This document shows positions 1-10,180 of a DNA stretch of 64,000 bases, piece after piece. The notes below the pieces were generated by a model, which did no database searches, was not told the origin of the DNA, and saw only the letters and a program-made list of their open reading frames with translations. Position numbers and translations under genes: made by a program. The first letter of the stretch is position 1; each line of letters starts with the position of its first letter. Source of the stretch: Leptodontidium sp. MPI-SDFR-AT-0119 (lineage: Eukaryota; Ascomycota; Leotiomycetes; Helotiales; Leptodontidiaceae); the NCBI GenBank assembly GCA_020726505.1, contig JAHLEZ010000031.1:1-64000 (forward strand), in the 5' to 3' direction.

Positions 1-76
1 TCTGTAACTGGCATCGTTGCAGAATCCAAAGACGAGACCTTCACATGCACCGATGGCGTACCATCCTGGATCGGAG
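1..76 (-). CDS. possible 3' exon of a gene running off the left edge
   Basis: On the minus strand a good splice acceptor (CACTAG at about 77-82) is followed by an open frame reading ...SDPGWYAIGACEGLVFGFC..., which has the Gly/Cys/aromatic-rich look of a small secreted protein. The frame runs off the window edge, so neither the stop nor the family can be judged. It could equally be chance. The 180 bases up to the next gene show nothing else convincing. Confidence 0.22.
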
Positions 77-255
77 CTAGTGCAGTTAATTTAATTGGTC
101 TTTCGTTCGTACAGGGAGAGCAATGGGTCTTCTGCTTTGCTAAGGGGGTTTCTTGACGGGTGAGTGAGGAAGTGGACATACGCGAGTTGATTTTTGCCAA
201 AGAAATTGGCATGGACCTTTCTGAAGCCGTTGTGACCTGTTTTATGTTAGTGATA

Positions 256-1038
256 TTATTGCGGTTGGGAGGGTGGAAGTACCAGGTCCCCCACCGGTGG
301 CACAGATCCAATTGACACCTGCTGTAGGGCTGCTGAGGATCGCCGCCGTGTACGGCAGGATTCAGCGATGTAGGCCAGAATCATTATTTCTAACCTGACT
401 TTAATCGGCTCTATCACTGGGATAGCCTTCAAGGCGCTGTTGTCGATATAAAAGAATATGAATGTTAATACGGCTGACGCTATCTGAAGTGTAATCACCA
501 TCATATTGACGGCAATGACATATCTGATATGGATAACATCTGAAAAGTTTTTTCGAGCCACCATGACAAAAAAGACATCAATGATGACGTTTTGCACCAT
601 CAATATGACTATTCCTGTCAATTGCAAAATGTAAGCAACGCGATAGAAATGCTGATCCTTTGTCAAGGCGAATTTCGTTTGATAAATGCCTAACACCAAC
701 CACAGAATGCCCTGTAGCATGGGCGCGCATAGAACAAGTGGACGCAGGTGATATATAAGCCGCAGTCGTAACAAGATCATTGTCGGGTAGCTCACGACCA
801 TGAGGATTTCGACTATTGTGTTGATGGTGTAAAGTGGCACTATCTCCGCCGCCGGTGTGAAATAGGCATACGCAGATATGCCGTTGAAGAAGGCGCTTGA
901 CAAGATGGCCAATTGGCACACGTAGAAAAACAAAGTTTGCCGTCGTTGGAATAATCTCCATGCAGAATATTCAGACTCAAGAAAGATGACTATCCCAGCA
1001 CCAACCGAGGCAGCGATATAGTTGTCCAAGAACCCCAT
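256..1038 (-). CDS. fungal multi-pass membrane protein, unknown function
   Basis: An intronless 260-residue frame rich in hydrophobic helices separated by short basic loops. The helices fall at roughly residues 8-20, 36-58, 68-92, 104-120, 138-162, 174-200 and 215-230, so about seven membrane segments, followed by a cytosolic-looking basic tail with an RTRRR cluster and a Pro-rich end. Start: the first ATG lies just after an AT-poor leader and the frame has no better alternative. The pattern resembles the many fungal lineage-specific 7TM-like proteins of unknown role, and I recognise no catalytic motif. It has the same general build as the three-exon protein at 25.4-26.6 kb but no sequence similarity I can see. 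The gene is probably real, because hydrophobicity is periodic across the whole frame and the opposite-strand frame is not protein-like. Confidence 0.6.
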   Translation of the reverse strand: MGFLDNYIAASVGAGIVIFLESEYSAWRLFQRRQTLFFYVCQLAILSSAFFNGISAYAYFTPAAEIVPLYTINTIVEILMVVSYPTMILLRLRLIYHLRPLVLCAPMLQGILWLVLGIYQTKFALTKDQHFYRVAYILQLTGIVILMVQNVIIDVFFVMVARKNFSDVIHIRYVIAVNMMVITLQIASAVLTFIFFYIDNSALKAIPVIEPIKVRLEIMILAYIAESCRTRRRSSAALQQVSIGSVPPVGDLVLPPSQPQ

Positions 1039-1393
1039 TGCAGCAGTCAGTTATGTGCGTCAACGTTCCCTTTTCAATTTTCAAAGATCAGCTCAGGTTT
1101 TTATGCCCTGGGAAGCTTCGATGGCGACTGCCGTTGTTAGCGTTGTAGTCTCTTTTTCTATTGTGGTTCTTTTTTTTTTCTCTTCAGAACTGGGTTGTGC
1201 ACATTTCGCTCTTTGAGGCAAGAAACAATCAATGCCGCCCTCGCCGCCCAAATCGCTCCAGTCGCCACCGCAGCCTCCCTCCGGCTCACCCGCGAGTTTC
1301 GGGGATTGCCATAAGCCACAGGAAGAACGCAGCGAATTAGCTTCGCGGTTGTGGTGGTGTGATCGAGGTGTGGAATGGTCGCTCTCACCCACC
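1039..1393. other. intergenic, upstream of the membrane protein
   Basis: Presumed promoter of the minus-strand gene. It holds a pyrimidine-rich stretch around 1141-1190 (T/C tract on the plus strand). No gene-like frame was found. Confidence 0.4.
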
Positions 1394-1642
1394 CTCTTGA
1401 GGGGAGAATTAAGTGGCTGATTTTGGCACGTGAGGAACATCAAATCCAGATTCTATGACACTTTATTCCTCCACGCTTTATGATTCAAAGTCGATGAAAC
1501 TTTCGAGACTTCTTTCAAAATAGCTAATTAACCATATAATCATTTTTAATAGTAGCTTTTTCAAAGAAATTATGGTTTAATTGCGAGTGTGTAAGAGTTG
1601 CGTGTCTCGCCAAAATCGGCCACTTAATTCTCCCCTCAAGAG
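1394..1642. mobile_element. MITE-like foldback element, 249 bp
   Basis: The left end CTCTTGAGGGGAGAATTAAG recurs inverted at 1623-1642. The inverted match continues inward for about 35 bases, through a GATTTTGGC motif, with a single mismatch. The interior is AT-rich and non-coding. No clean target duplication is visible. A short stray copy of the inner terminal sequence (GTGGCCGATTTTGGCGAG) sits at about 48294-48312. Confidence 0.7.
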
Positions 1643-2295
1643 CTACCCCTTTAATGGCGTTACGAATAGTACTACTGGAGTTTAAATCAGGGGGTGCCAT
1701 GTTTGGGACCTACCCCACGGCTTCCGAATTTGTCTCACTCGACGATATCTGCGGGTTAATCCGCAGTACTGGGATAAATTGGAGTTGAACCTTGACTCCG
1801 CGGAATATATTACCAGACGAGGACACCGTTAAGGAATAACTACTTCCGTAAAGACTGTTGAGAAGAATTCATGGATCATATCCTATAAGCTGCCGCCATA
1901 AAATGCTTTCAATAAGCCCTGCGCTGTTGAAAGGAAATCCCCACTACTTCGTACAGGGCCTAAATAATGTTCTATCGTCAACAGAATCGTTGCCCCTCAC
2001 CTCACCTCACACTAGTGTTTCAATGGCGGTTCCGTCCGGGAAGACGAGATGCTTCGGCCGGTCAGCTGTCGTATACTGTAGTGCTGGACCGCTCGGAACA
2101 CAGCCCGTCGCGGTCCACGACTGATATTGATATGGCGCAAATGCGGCGCTCCAGAGCTCGGTCGGATCATGTCGGCACTGAGTCATGGCGTCGTGCCAAT
2201 CGAAATGTGAAAGCTTGTGAAGCATGTGCAGGGCGCTACTGCTCTGCAATGGACAAGACCGTTTTGGTAAATAGATCGACGTTTAGCTTTATAAA
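1643..2295. other. intergenic, no gene seen
   Basis: Moderate-GC sequence with only short overlapping frames on both strands and no recognisable protein. Probably relic repeat DNA feeding into the MITE pair at 2296. Confidence 0.4.
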
Positions 2296-2480
2296 GTACT
2301 TCGTACATGCCCGAACAATCTGACCTTTGGCGTGTGTGCGGAGTACTAGAATATTCCACTTTACAAGGGGCGTTAACCAATGAACTAGTCCGGTTTATTC
2401 TTTTCTTACTGTAATTAGTAAAATCTGGGTCATTCAGCACAGACGACAAAGGTCAGATTGTTCGGGCATGTACGAAGTAC
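2296..2480 (+). mobile_element. MITE family A, copy 1
   Basis: A 34-bp perfect inverted repeat bounds the element, starting GTACTTCGTACATGCCCGAA and ending with its complement. The interior (TGGCG..GTGTGC, AGTACTAGAATATTCCACTT, AAATCTGGGTCAT) is shared with the copy at 11068-11208 and, inverted, with 2495-2650. Non-coding. Confidence 0.75.
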
Positions 2481-2494
2481 TTCGTACGGGGGGC

Positions 2495-2650
2495 AAAGAT
2501 CAAAGATCTGATATCTGTGCTAACTGAACCATATTTTACTTGTTACAGACGAGAAAGAGCAAACTGGATTGGTTCATTGGTTAACATCCCATGTGAAGTG
2601 GAATCTTCGAGTAGCACGCACAGACGCCAAGTCTTTGATCTTTACCACAT
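2495..2650 (-). mobile_element. MITE family A, copy 2 (inverted)
   Basis: Reverse complement of the family interior: the AAGTGGAATCTTCGAGTA block corresponds to TACTAGAAGATTCCACTT of the other copies, and GCACAGACGCCAAG to the CTTTGGCGTCTGTGC terminus. Its ends carry GCAAAGATCAAAGATCTGA and an inverted CTTTGATCTTT. It lies 15 bases from copy 1 in opposite orientation. Confidence 0.65.
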
Positions 2651-2869
2651 GTACCAAAGTAGACGTCCATCTCTTGATTATACCCTCCTCGATCATTTTG
2701 AGGACGAGCTTGATGACAGGGCATGCTGATCGATCTGCCATAAGAGATGAGACGAGGAGTGTACGTCATGTAAGTACGCAGAAACCTGATTGAAATTCTC
2801 GTCGTGTAGAAAACAATAGAAAAGGCTGCAATCGCTCCAACCGTCTCAGCATACCACTAAACTCCCCAG

Positions 2870-3650
2870 GCGTTTGATGTCATTAGGAAGTTGGTTTTTA
2901 TTTGTTGCAGAGTTGATGTAGTGCAGAAGCTGCTGCTGTGACGGAATTTGAGGTTGGTTGAGAAGGAGAGATGTGGAGGAGAAGTGAACTCGACTTGGCG
3001 CCAAACGCGTCAGAGGCATCGAATCAACTCCGCAGATCCCTTGAAGACCTGGGTCAGGAGGCAGACAAGAGCCGAATGGACAAACAGTTGGAAAGTGAAA
3101 ACGAGAGGAAGAACCACATTCAAGCATACCCCGCAGCCATCACACAAGATCCTGCGACTACACCATGGACTAAAGAAGTGGCAGAGTGCTCTGCTCATCC
3201 AGATGCGCACAGAGAAAATTGGGCTGAGAGACTTCCTGTGGAAGAGAAGAGTGCCGGAAGTCGACGGCCCCGGATGCGACTGCGGGGAAGGACGGCAAAC
3301 TGTGGACCACATCCTGCTGAGGTGTCGGACATACAACGACGTGCGGCGAAGGGTATTTGGGAGGGGAGGACGAATGAACCTGAGGGCAATCTTAAACGAG
3401 CCAAAACTAGTCACAAAGGCGATTAGATTTATGGAACAGACGCGTCTCCTTGGGCAGTTTCGGAGTTGCGATGCAGAACAAAGAGACGAAGTGGAGCGCT
3501 GGGGGAGACTGAAGGTACGCGGACACGAGATGGCTAGCAGAAGCGGCAGCCAAAGAGCCTGATGCACTGTCAAAGGATGAAGCAAAGCACTCCTACTTAA
3601 CGCCTATGTAAATAGTCGTAGATAGGAGCCAGACCGTCCAGTGGAGGAGG
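2870..3650 (+). mobile_element. 5'-truncated LINE (Tad/I-type non-LTR retrotransposon), C-terminal end
   Basis: The frame at 2948-3562 encodes the end of a LINE ORF2: a basic Trp/Arg-rich stretch, then HHGLKKWQSALLIQMRTEKI and GLRDFLWKRRVPE, then a zinc-knuckle-like C-x-C-x8-H-x4-C signature (GCDCGEG...VDHILLRC). This order is typical of the region after RNase H in fungal Tad-clade elements. Endonuclease, RT and most of RNase H are missing, as expected from the usual 5' truncation on insertion. The 3' end is fixed at about 3650 by comparison with a second tail at 27172-27278, where similarity stops at the same GTGGAGGAGG. Immediately downstream lies a headless AAA ATPase, so the insertion may be what beheaded that gene. 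Confidence 0.75.
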
Positions 3651-4577
3651 TGGCTGTCGCTATTATCAAAGAGATTGACTGGAAACAGGCGCCGCCGGAC
3701 GACCTTCACATTCCCCCGAGGAAGAAGAAGGCCGTGCAAGCTCTTTCCGAAGCCCATGTCAAGCGGGCCATGACTCATTCCTTTGACGATGTCGTAGTAG
3801 GAAAGGGGCAGGGATTTAGCGTTCTATTGCAGTTAGTGTCTAGTCCTGTGAATGGCATAATTCTGCTAATACGGTATATAAGTGGACCACCTGGTGTGGG
3901 GAAGACCTTGACGGCGGAGTTGATCGCCGAACATCTTCGAAGGCCACTCATGCCAGTCTCTGCTGGTAAGCTCGGTACAACAGCAGAGAGCGTCGAAAAG
4001 TGTTTGCCTCGTATCTTCAAACGCGCTTCTCGATGGAAGGCGGTCCTCCTCCTGGATGAGGCGGATGTACTTCTCGAACAGCGCTCATCTCACGATATCC
4101 ATCGAAATGCTCTCGTCTGCGTGTTCCTGCGAACCCTGGGATACTATCAAGGAATGATGTTCCTCACCACTAACCGGGTAGAGCAGATTGATGATGCAAT
4201 CGCCAGTCGGATCCACTTCAAACTCAAATATGACAAGTTGAACCTCGAGCAGCGGACCAATGTCTGGCGATATTTTCTGGGCACGGCAACCACGCCTCGG
4301 GGAGGAGCAATTTACAGCCCGGACGACTTCGATGACTGGGCACGAAAGGGGCGCAATGGTCGCGAGGTAGGTACCTCCTTCACGACTTCGAGGAGCAAAT
4401 CAATTAACGGTATCGTTTCAGATCAAAAACCTAGTGTCAACGGCTCAAGCTCTGGCGATCCAAGACGGATGCCAGGTGAATATGTCCCATCTCGAAGTGG
4501 CCATTGCCGCATCTGAGGATTTCGAATGCGATTTCAAGGGCGTGGGGTCGACGGAAGCTATGAACGGTTATGCTTAG
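3651..4577 (+). pseudogene. AAA+ ATPase, N-terminally truncated
   Basis: The C-terminal ATPase module of a fungal DUF7025-type AAA protein. Splicing out 3832-3882 joins LL to H-GPPGVGKT, restoring the Walker A loop. Walker B is VLLLDEAD, followed by sensor-1-like FLTTNR and a RIHFKLKY arginine-finger region. A second intron at 4367-4421 joins NGRE to IKNLVSTAQALA, the normal sequence for this family, and the frame then ends at TAG 4575-4577. The intron at 3832 has a CTAAT branch point. Such proteins usually have 600 or more residues with a long N-terminal half. Here nothing of that half is present, and no ATG precedes the conserved part because the sequence runs straight into the LINE 3' end at 3650. 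Probably a dead remnant, although the remaining exons are intact. Confidence 0.75.
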
Positions 4578-5784
4578 CTGAGGGCTTTGGCTGAGGCTGA
4601 GGGATGTTGTGTGTGAAATGGGAGGGTTGGAACGATTTGTGCATATCAGTGCCTTGATTTCTTATTAATTCACCTTTCAATGTTTACGCTCTGGAATAAT
4701 GAAAGTATATCACTTACGTCTTTTGAATGGTGACACAATTGTTTGAGGCTCTGTGAGGGCAGATATTTTACTGACTGTTTCGTACGTACCAAGCGTTCGG
4801 GAAGGTTCCGCCCTTCCCCCGCTGAAAATACGGTCGTGCCACTATTCCTTCCGACCCTTCGACACCAAAGCAGTGCAAGAAACCCTGTGGTATTTTGTTT
4901 GATATCGGAGGTTCGGTTTGAGTTGTGCATATCTGTGCTTTGGTCTTTCAATATTTCATCTTTCGATGTTCATGCGCTCTATGTCGAACGGTGGCTGGCG
5001 CAGTGCACTGGTCACAGACAGCCACCACCACTTCCTTGCGTAGGGATAATTTCCGCGTCGAACGAAGGCGGCCCGTTCCGATGTCAGCCAAAATTGGCGG
5101 AAGTAGTCTGGTGCGTCTTCGAACTGCATCCAAAAATATCAGTCCGCTTGAATTGAAAAGAGCCCAAAGAAGCCGCCGCCTAATTTAACCATAATGGAAT
5201 CATAATCGGCTGCTCTTAAACCAGGTAAAATTAGATTTTCCGCATGCGAAAAATCAAGTTCGCATGGTCACCATACCAGCACGTGACCAACACACAGCTG
5301 CCTTTTGGGGCCGTTTTGGGCTAGGTTGGCGGCTGTTTGTGGAAGCCGTAGCTTCAGGATGTGAAGAATGACTCGGGAAGTAATTTGGTTCCCGGAATGG
5401 CTGATATCACTGGTGTTTTCTCTTGGTGCTGAAAAGTCCAATCGACGGCAGGGCTTCAAATCGTCCACAAATCTGCCATCTCCAGCCACATAGCACCAGC
5501 CACATCTCACCAACCGCCACCCCTCCAACCCAAGAGGCGACCCGTGAATTTCGACGTACTAGTGAAGGCACCTGATAGGAGACAGACAGTCTCCTTCCAG
5601 GCGAATCAGTCCCAGGGTCTCCCTTCCTCTGCTGCGCTAACGGATCCGCTCGAGTATAAGAACCAAGTGACTCTCTCCACTGTTCCGTCTCATTTCTCTC
5701 TACCTCACTATTTTTCCTTCCTTGCCAGATTTGAAGAACCCCTGGATATTTCTGCTGTATCTACCGTTGTGGAGCTTCGGCACG
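4578..5784. other. intergenic with a diverged direct repeat
   Basis: No gene recognised. About 60 bases at 4634-4695 recur, diverged, at 4919-4983 (both start with a TTGTGCATATC box), consistent with an old local duplication. The rest is short overlapping frames only. Confidence 0.4.
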
Positions 5785-6598
5785 ATGAAATCACGTTCCG
5801 TCTCAGCATATGCTTATAGAAACCAGGAGGCTAATGTTGATCTGGCTCCTGTCTCGAAGTCCAAGAAAAGGAAGGCATGCCGACAGGATGGTTCCCGAGG
5901 TAAGAGCTCCAGAAAGTGCATCGTCACGTCTCGCTTATGAGTAAACAGACCGACCAATAATAATTGATGACTCTGATTCGCCGGAGCAAGAGCCTGCCAA
6001 TCGAAGGCAACTCGGACATCAGCGACGAAGCCAGCACACCGAGGGGCGTATCCGAGTTCCAGCCCCAGCGGACACGTTCACCCAGGTGAGAGAGCTCTTA
6101 CGATCGAGCAAAAACATCGTTGTTATCAGTGGAGCAGGCATATCGGCCAATGCTGGATGTAAGTAGAACCGGTGCACACCCTCCTAATGCTGACATGGTC
6201 GAGTCTCTACTTTTCAGCAAATGCGGAAATCCTAACGCGTCTCCTTCCACGGGTCCCTTTATTCCTCGTCAGTCGAGGCGACCTAATTCCATTCCACGGT
6301 CTGTGACGTGTTTTCCCGCACCAAGTCAGACTCGCGTTAACCTACACCATTCCACAAGGCTATGGCTGCCCTAGCCAACGATCACCGACTTCCACTCCAC
6401 ATTACACAAAACGTAGATTGTATCGAGCAGCGACTACTACTAGATCTTGATGCCAAGACCATTCGTCTCCACGGCCGAGTTGACCAGATGAGGTGCCAGA
6501 AGTGCAACTGGGTTGATTTTCTGAATGCCCTCCTGAACTTAGGTGTGGTAACAGAGGTGGTATTCCGAATTAGGGAGGTGGCTATGCCAACCGCTTAA
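5785..6598 (+). pseudogene. sirtuin (NAD-dependent histone deacetylase, Hst3/Hst4-like), decayed
   Basis: Exon 1 starts at ATG 5785 (MKSRSVSAYAYRNQ..., basic and nuclear-looking). Removing 5900-5948 joins it to a second exon rich in Asp/Ser that leads into VRELLRSSKNIVVISGAGIS, the NAD-binding sirtuin signature. A third exon contains FHKAMAALANDHRL, TQNVDCIEQRL, the catalytic-His segment TIRLHGRVDQ and the first zinc pair MRCQKCNW. Between these blocks the expected GIPDFRS/FRS loop is absent, a TAA interrupts the frame (about 6340) and a frame change separates FHGL from SRTKSD. After the first zinc pair the protein ends, without the second zinc pair or the rest of the Rossmann fold. In working form the family removes acetyl groups from histone H3K56. 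This copy cannot. Confidence 0.75.
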
Positions 6599-6955
6599 AC
6601 GTTCTTTTCTTGAAGCGGGACGGGAACGGAGACCCGTTGCCGCCCCCGTTTCCACCAATCCCTAGCGGGTTAGTAAGCGAGACTGCTAGAATTTGTCGCG
6701 AGCTGGAATTTGCCCGAAGAAAAGCTGGAAATCCACCATCACTAAACCCATTAAGGGGGAGATTTATCAGCTGGTGGATTCAATGGCGTCGTTGAAAACT
6801 GCACTTTGCAGTTGATCAAGAGAATGACGATTGGCTTGGCGGTAAGTATACATGCGCTCCCCCAGCCATGGAAGTCCAGGGCAACAAACTCAAAGTCATC
6901 GAGAAGAACTCAATTCTACAAAGAATTCTCACATAGGGTAGTATCTCACAGCGCC
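6599..6955. other. short intergenic, no recognisable gene
   Basis: A 61-residue Pro-rich frame at 6610-6795 has no family features. It may be further debris of the sirtuin 3' half, or leader sequence of the reductase at 6956. Confidence 0.35.
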
Positions 6956-8034
6956 ATGGCACCTACTATGTAAGTTAGCCGTGCTCCTTCCTCCGTTGCG
7001 ATCCTAGCCGAAGTCCAACGGAACCAGAACTCTTTCATCGAGAGATTTCCTGGACTTCACTTACAGACTTGCAAGACCAGTGCTAACTTTCAATTGCAAA
7101 CAGACTCATCATCGGCGCAACAGGTAATACTGGCCGTAGCGTTGTATCAACTCTCTCAGAGTTCACCCAAAACCCCAACCACTACCTCGCATCCCACCGC
7201 CTCATCGCCCAAACCCGAACCGCAACCAGCGATGCCGCGAAGCAACTAGCATCCCTCCCCAACGTCTCAATCCTCGACCAGAACTGGATCGACATCACCA
7301 GCGACTGGCTCCGTTCAAACGAAGTTACCAAAGTCTTCATCGCCGCACACACCGGCCCAACAGCCTTCTCGGAGGAATCGCACTTCCACGTCACAGCACT
7401 CAACGGGGGAGTCAAGCACGTCGTACGAATCTCCACCACAGCTGCAAACGTGCGTCCTGGTTTCCGGGCCTACTACCCTCGCACTCACTGGGCCATCGAA
7501 GCGATGCTTGCATCCGAGGATTTCAAGGGCAGAATGTGGACGAGCCTACAACCTAACGTCTTCACGAACTTCATCCTGGCCGGTGCCGTTGCTGTCGTCA
7601 AGGAGTTTCGCGAGACGGGCAAACAGTCCATGCCGCTGAGCATGATATCCTCGAAAGACGCTCGCGTCGGTGTCATCGACCCGAAAGATATCGGCGCTTT
7701 CGCTGCCTACGTGTTAGCTGATGAGAACCCCGAGGTGCATAATGGGAAGAAGTATGTGCTGAATGGGCCTGAGGACGTCACTGGGAAGGACGTTGTGGAT
7801 CTGGTCGAGAAGGAGATCGGAGTCCCGGTCGAGAATGTAGTTTTTAAGGATCTGTCGTTCCTTGAGCAGGTCGCGCAGGGTCCGCAGAAAGTCCTGACTC
7901 TGTCGATTAAATATACGGTTGAGACTGCTTGGGAGGGGAAGTGTGGAGTTAATATGACAAGTAAGGAGGTTTTTGGGATTCGGGCACCGAAGACGACATT
8001 GGCTCAGGCGTTCCAGGAGGCTTTGGAAGAGTAG
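6956..8034 (+). CDS. NmrA-like NAD(P)-binding oxidoreductase/sensor
   Basis: Two exons: 6956-6969 and 7104-8034, with a 134-bp intron (GTAAGT...AACAG). Splicing gives MAPT-ILIIGATGNTG, a classic N-terminal Rossmann loop (Gly9-x2-Gly12-x2-Gly15) preceded by a beta strand, and a 314-residue protein, the normal size for the NmrA/isoflavone-reductase-like atypical SDR group. Later features fit: RISTTAAN after the VKHVV strand, AIEAMLASEDF, the PNVFTNF strand-loop, and DPKDIGAFAAYVLAD, the conserved family segment. There is no Tyr-x3-Lys pair of classical SDRs, as is usual in this group. These proteins either reduce small molecules or sense the NADP+/NADPH ratio; the substrate cannot be told. Start choice: the next in-frame ATG would lose the nucleotide-binding loop. 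It is the only clearly intact gene between 2 and 14 kb. Confidence 0.85.
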
Positions 8035-8644
8035 ATATGTGTATTTAGAGGGGTAAAGGTGAGTGGGGGTAGAAGTTCCAACTGTCAGTTGCATGGCTTC
8101 CAACCACTCCGAGAAGTCAAGCGAAGTTCAAATAGATAAATGAGTTTTTCTTTGCATTGTGAAACTTCTCATTTTAGACTCAGTGGACTCCGTCAAGGGG
8201 CAATTAATAGCTCAGATCAAACGAACAAATGACAACCTGACGAGGCTCTCCCGAATCTGGGAAGAGGAGATTAAACCAATCAATGACAGTTTATACGCAA
8301 GAGAGCCTTGCCTTAAGCGAGGCGGCCACGACTGGGCCACCTTATCTTGACCTCAACCTCAACCTCGACCTCGACCTTCACCTTATTCGCGACCTCCAAC
8401 AATCTGATCTTAAAGTAGCACAAAAAAAACCAACATCAAATCAGCCTGACGCCTGGCGCCTTATGCTCATCCTTTCCATCCACAAAACCGTACTACATCA
8501 GCACAACACCACGCCCACCAACCACTTTCCTCTTAAACACACCTTACCTCCTCACATCCCCTCACCTCACAGATCCCTAAATCACAAACAATTCAACACA
8601 AATATAAACAACCAAACCCAGGCACCCCTCACGATTTCCAAAAA
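8035..8644. promoter_or_regulatory. intergenic / pyrimidine-rich leader of the small gene at 8645
   Basis: From 8343 the plus strand becomes strongly C/T/A-rich, with a hexamer-like run of CCTCAACCTCGACC units to about 8385 and long CA/CT-rich stretches up to the ATG at 8645. This is the usual look of core promoters and 5' UTRs of well-expressed fungal genes. No frame here looks like a protein. Confidence 0.45.
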
Positions 8645-8923
8645 ATGGCCACACTCCTCAACAACCTCAGCACCTCCCTCTCCACCACAGGAAAAGAACA
8701 AGTCCTCCCGGCCCTCAGCTCCCTCAGCAAAGCCATCACCTCCTTCAGCGCAAACAAGCTCGGTCCCGCTCTCGCAGGTGCGGTCGTCGGTCTCGATGTT
8801 TTTGGGAAGGAGAAGGTTATTCCTGCTATGCTTGAGGCGGGGAAGTTCGGCAAGGAGAAAATTGGGCCGAAGGACAAACGAGAAAGTACCCAAAGAAGAT
8901 CTAGCTGGACTATCTTTGCCTGA
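8645..8923 (+). CDS. small protein with FGKEK repeats, unknown function
   Basis: A 92-residue intronless frame with strongly C-ending codons in its first two thirds, as in well-expressed fungal genes, and a pyrimidine-rich leader. The product has an amphipathic N-terminal half (LLNNLSTSLSTTGKEQVLPAL), a small hydrophobic centre (LGPALAGAVVGLDV) and two imperfect repeats, DVFGKEKVIP and GKFGKEKIGP, then a basic tail. I recognise no family. The last 15 residues differ in codon use from the rest, so the true end could be altered by an unrecognised intron near 8870 or by a frameshift. Confidence 0.45.
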   Translation: MATLLNNLSTSLSTTGKEQVLPALSSLSKAITSFSANKLGPALAGAVVGLDVFGKEKVIPAMLEAGKFGKEKIGPKDKRESTQRRSSWTIFA

Positions 8924-9522
8924 GTATTAGGTCTCCGGCGTAGATCGGACATGGTTGATGGAAGGTGTGAACGAATGGTTGAGTTTCCAGGGGGGAGTTG
9001 GGTTTGAGTCAAACCCAGATGCGACGGAGGCAGGGGTTGAGCATAAAATTGAGTCGAGCGAGGGGAGCCGGGGCAAGAAAAGGGTCCGATTGAGCTAAGA
9101 GGGATTACTTTTCTCAAGATTCGAGCTCTTAGATAGTTTAGTACGGAGATTATGGCAAGTACAGTGCGATTTTTATCTCTACTGGACAATGAAGGTTGGT
9201 GGTATTCCCGGGTCCCTGTGAGCGGGCGGTGTGGTTCTGTGACCATCGTTCAAAACAAAGCTAAGCGAGGTGGTAAGGTGACGACCCAGTGTGGGGATAA
9301 ACTTCAAGCGAGGTGGTGATGGTATCCTCCCCAAAAACCTCACTGTCTAGACTTTGCCTCTATAGCTAGTTACAGTGACAGAATGTGTTCAGGGTTTTCT
9401 ATTGCTAGTCATTATATCCGTAGCCTTTGAATAATATAGAATCTAAAATGTGCAAATGATATGAATCCATGTCATATCTGCGACATGAAAACACTAAGGC
9501 CACAGGGAGGCGAAATTAAAGT
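8924..9522. other. intergenic with repeated AGCGAGGTGGT motif
   Basis: No gene. The 11-mer AGCGAGGTGGT occurs at about 9266 and 9308, again at about 9666, and in part at about 9685, always on the plus strand, bracketing the 17-bp array. It is probably subterminal repeat sequence of a transposon. Confidence 0.4.
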
Positions 9523-9650
9523 AGAAGCACTATTAAACCAAAAGTACAATAGAACTAGAAGCACAACCAAATCAGAAGCACAACTAGATTAGAAGCACAA
9601 CGAGATTAGAAGCACAATGAAATCAGAAGTACAATTAAAGTAGAAGTACA
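9523..9650 (+). repeat. 17-bp tandem repeat array, about 7.5 copies
   Basis: Units such as AGAAGCACAACTAGATT, AGAAGCACAACGAGATT and AGAAGTACAATTAAAGT follow each other with exact 17-base spacing and a few substitutions each. Non-coding. Confidence 0.75.
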
Positions 9651-9863
9651 TGAGTTGAGCTCATGAAGCGAGGTGGTCACTGTGGGGCGAGGTGGTCTGT
9701 TAAGCGATACAGTCAACTGCCCTTTTCTTAATCAATACATAATTCACAGTGCTGTGGCGTCCTGCATCAAGTCTATCAACCCATGAAGTCTCACCGACAA
9801 ACTCGTTTTCCACGCCTAGAGAGGACCAAACTAAAGGCGTCACGCTTCAGGGTATGAATTCGC

Positions 9864-10178
9864 TGCAAACAATTGTTGGTGGGAAGTGGTCGGGCTCTCA
9901 GTATCTAAATGGTTATACTACCTTTGTACGAAGAAATAGTTAGTGCAAACACCTAGTTGGCACAAATAGATCATTGGTACTATTAAAATTACTGGTGCTA
10001 CCAAATTTTTGGTGCTAACAATTCGTTTGTACTAATAATTTGATAGTACTAGTAAACCGTTGGTACCAACAAATTGTTTCTACCACGAGTTGCATAGTAC
10101 TAGTAAGTGATTGGCGCAAACAAATTGTTGGTGTAAGTGGTCGGGCCCTTAGTATCTAGATGGTTATACTACCTAAGC
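9864..10178 (+). repeat. 60-bp direct duplication enclosing a second degenerate 17-bp array
   Basis: About 60 bases at 9864-9925 (CAATTGTTGGTG, AGTGGTCGGGC, GGTTATACTACCT) recur at 10115-10175. Between them, from about 9940 to 10135, lie degenerate units of 16-18 bases of the type TTGGTACCAACAAATTG/TAGTACTAGTAAACCG. The second duplicate runs directly into the transposase remnant. Confidence 0.6.
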
Positions 10179-10180
10179 AC

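Noticed and set aside
8283..8930. 215-codon plus-strand frame and a 205-codon minus-strand frame over the 8.3-9.2 kb region
   Set aside because: They read through the pyrimidine-rich leader and the opposite strand of the small gene; composition is Pro/Ser/His low-complexity.
9523..9650. CRISPR-like array
   Set aside because: The 17-bp units are contiguous without spacers, and the organism is a fungus.
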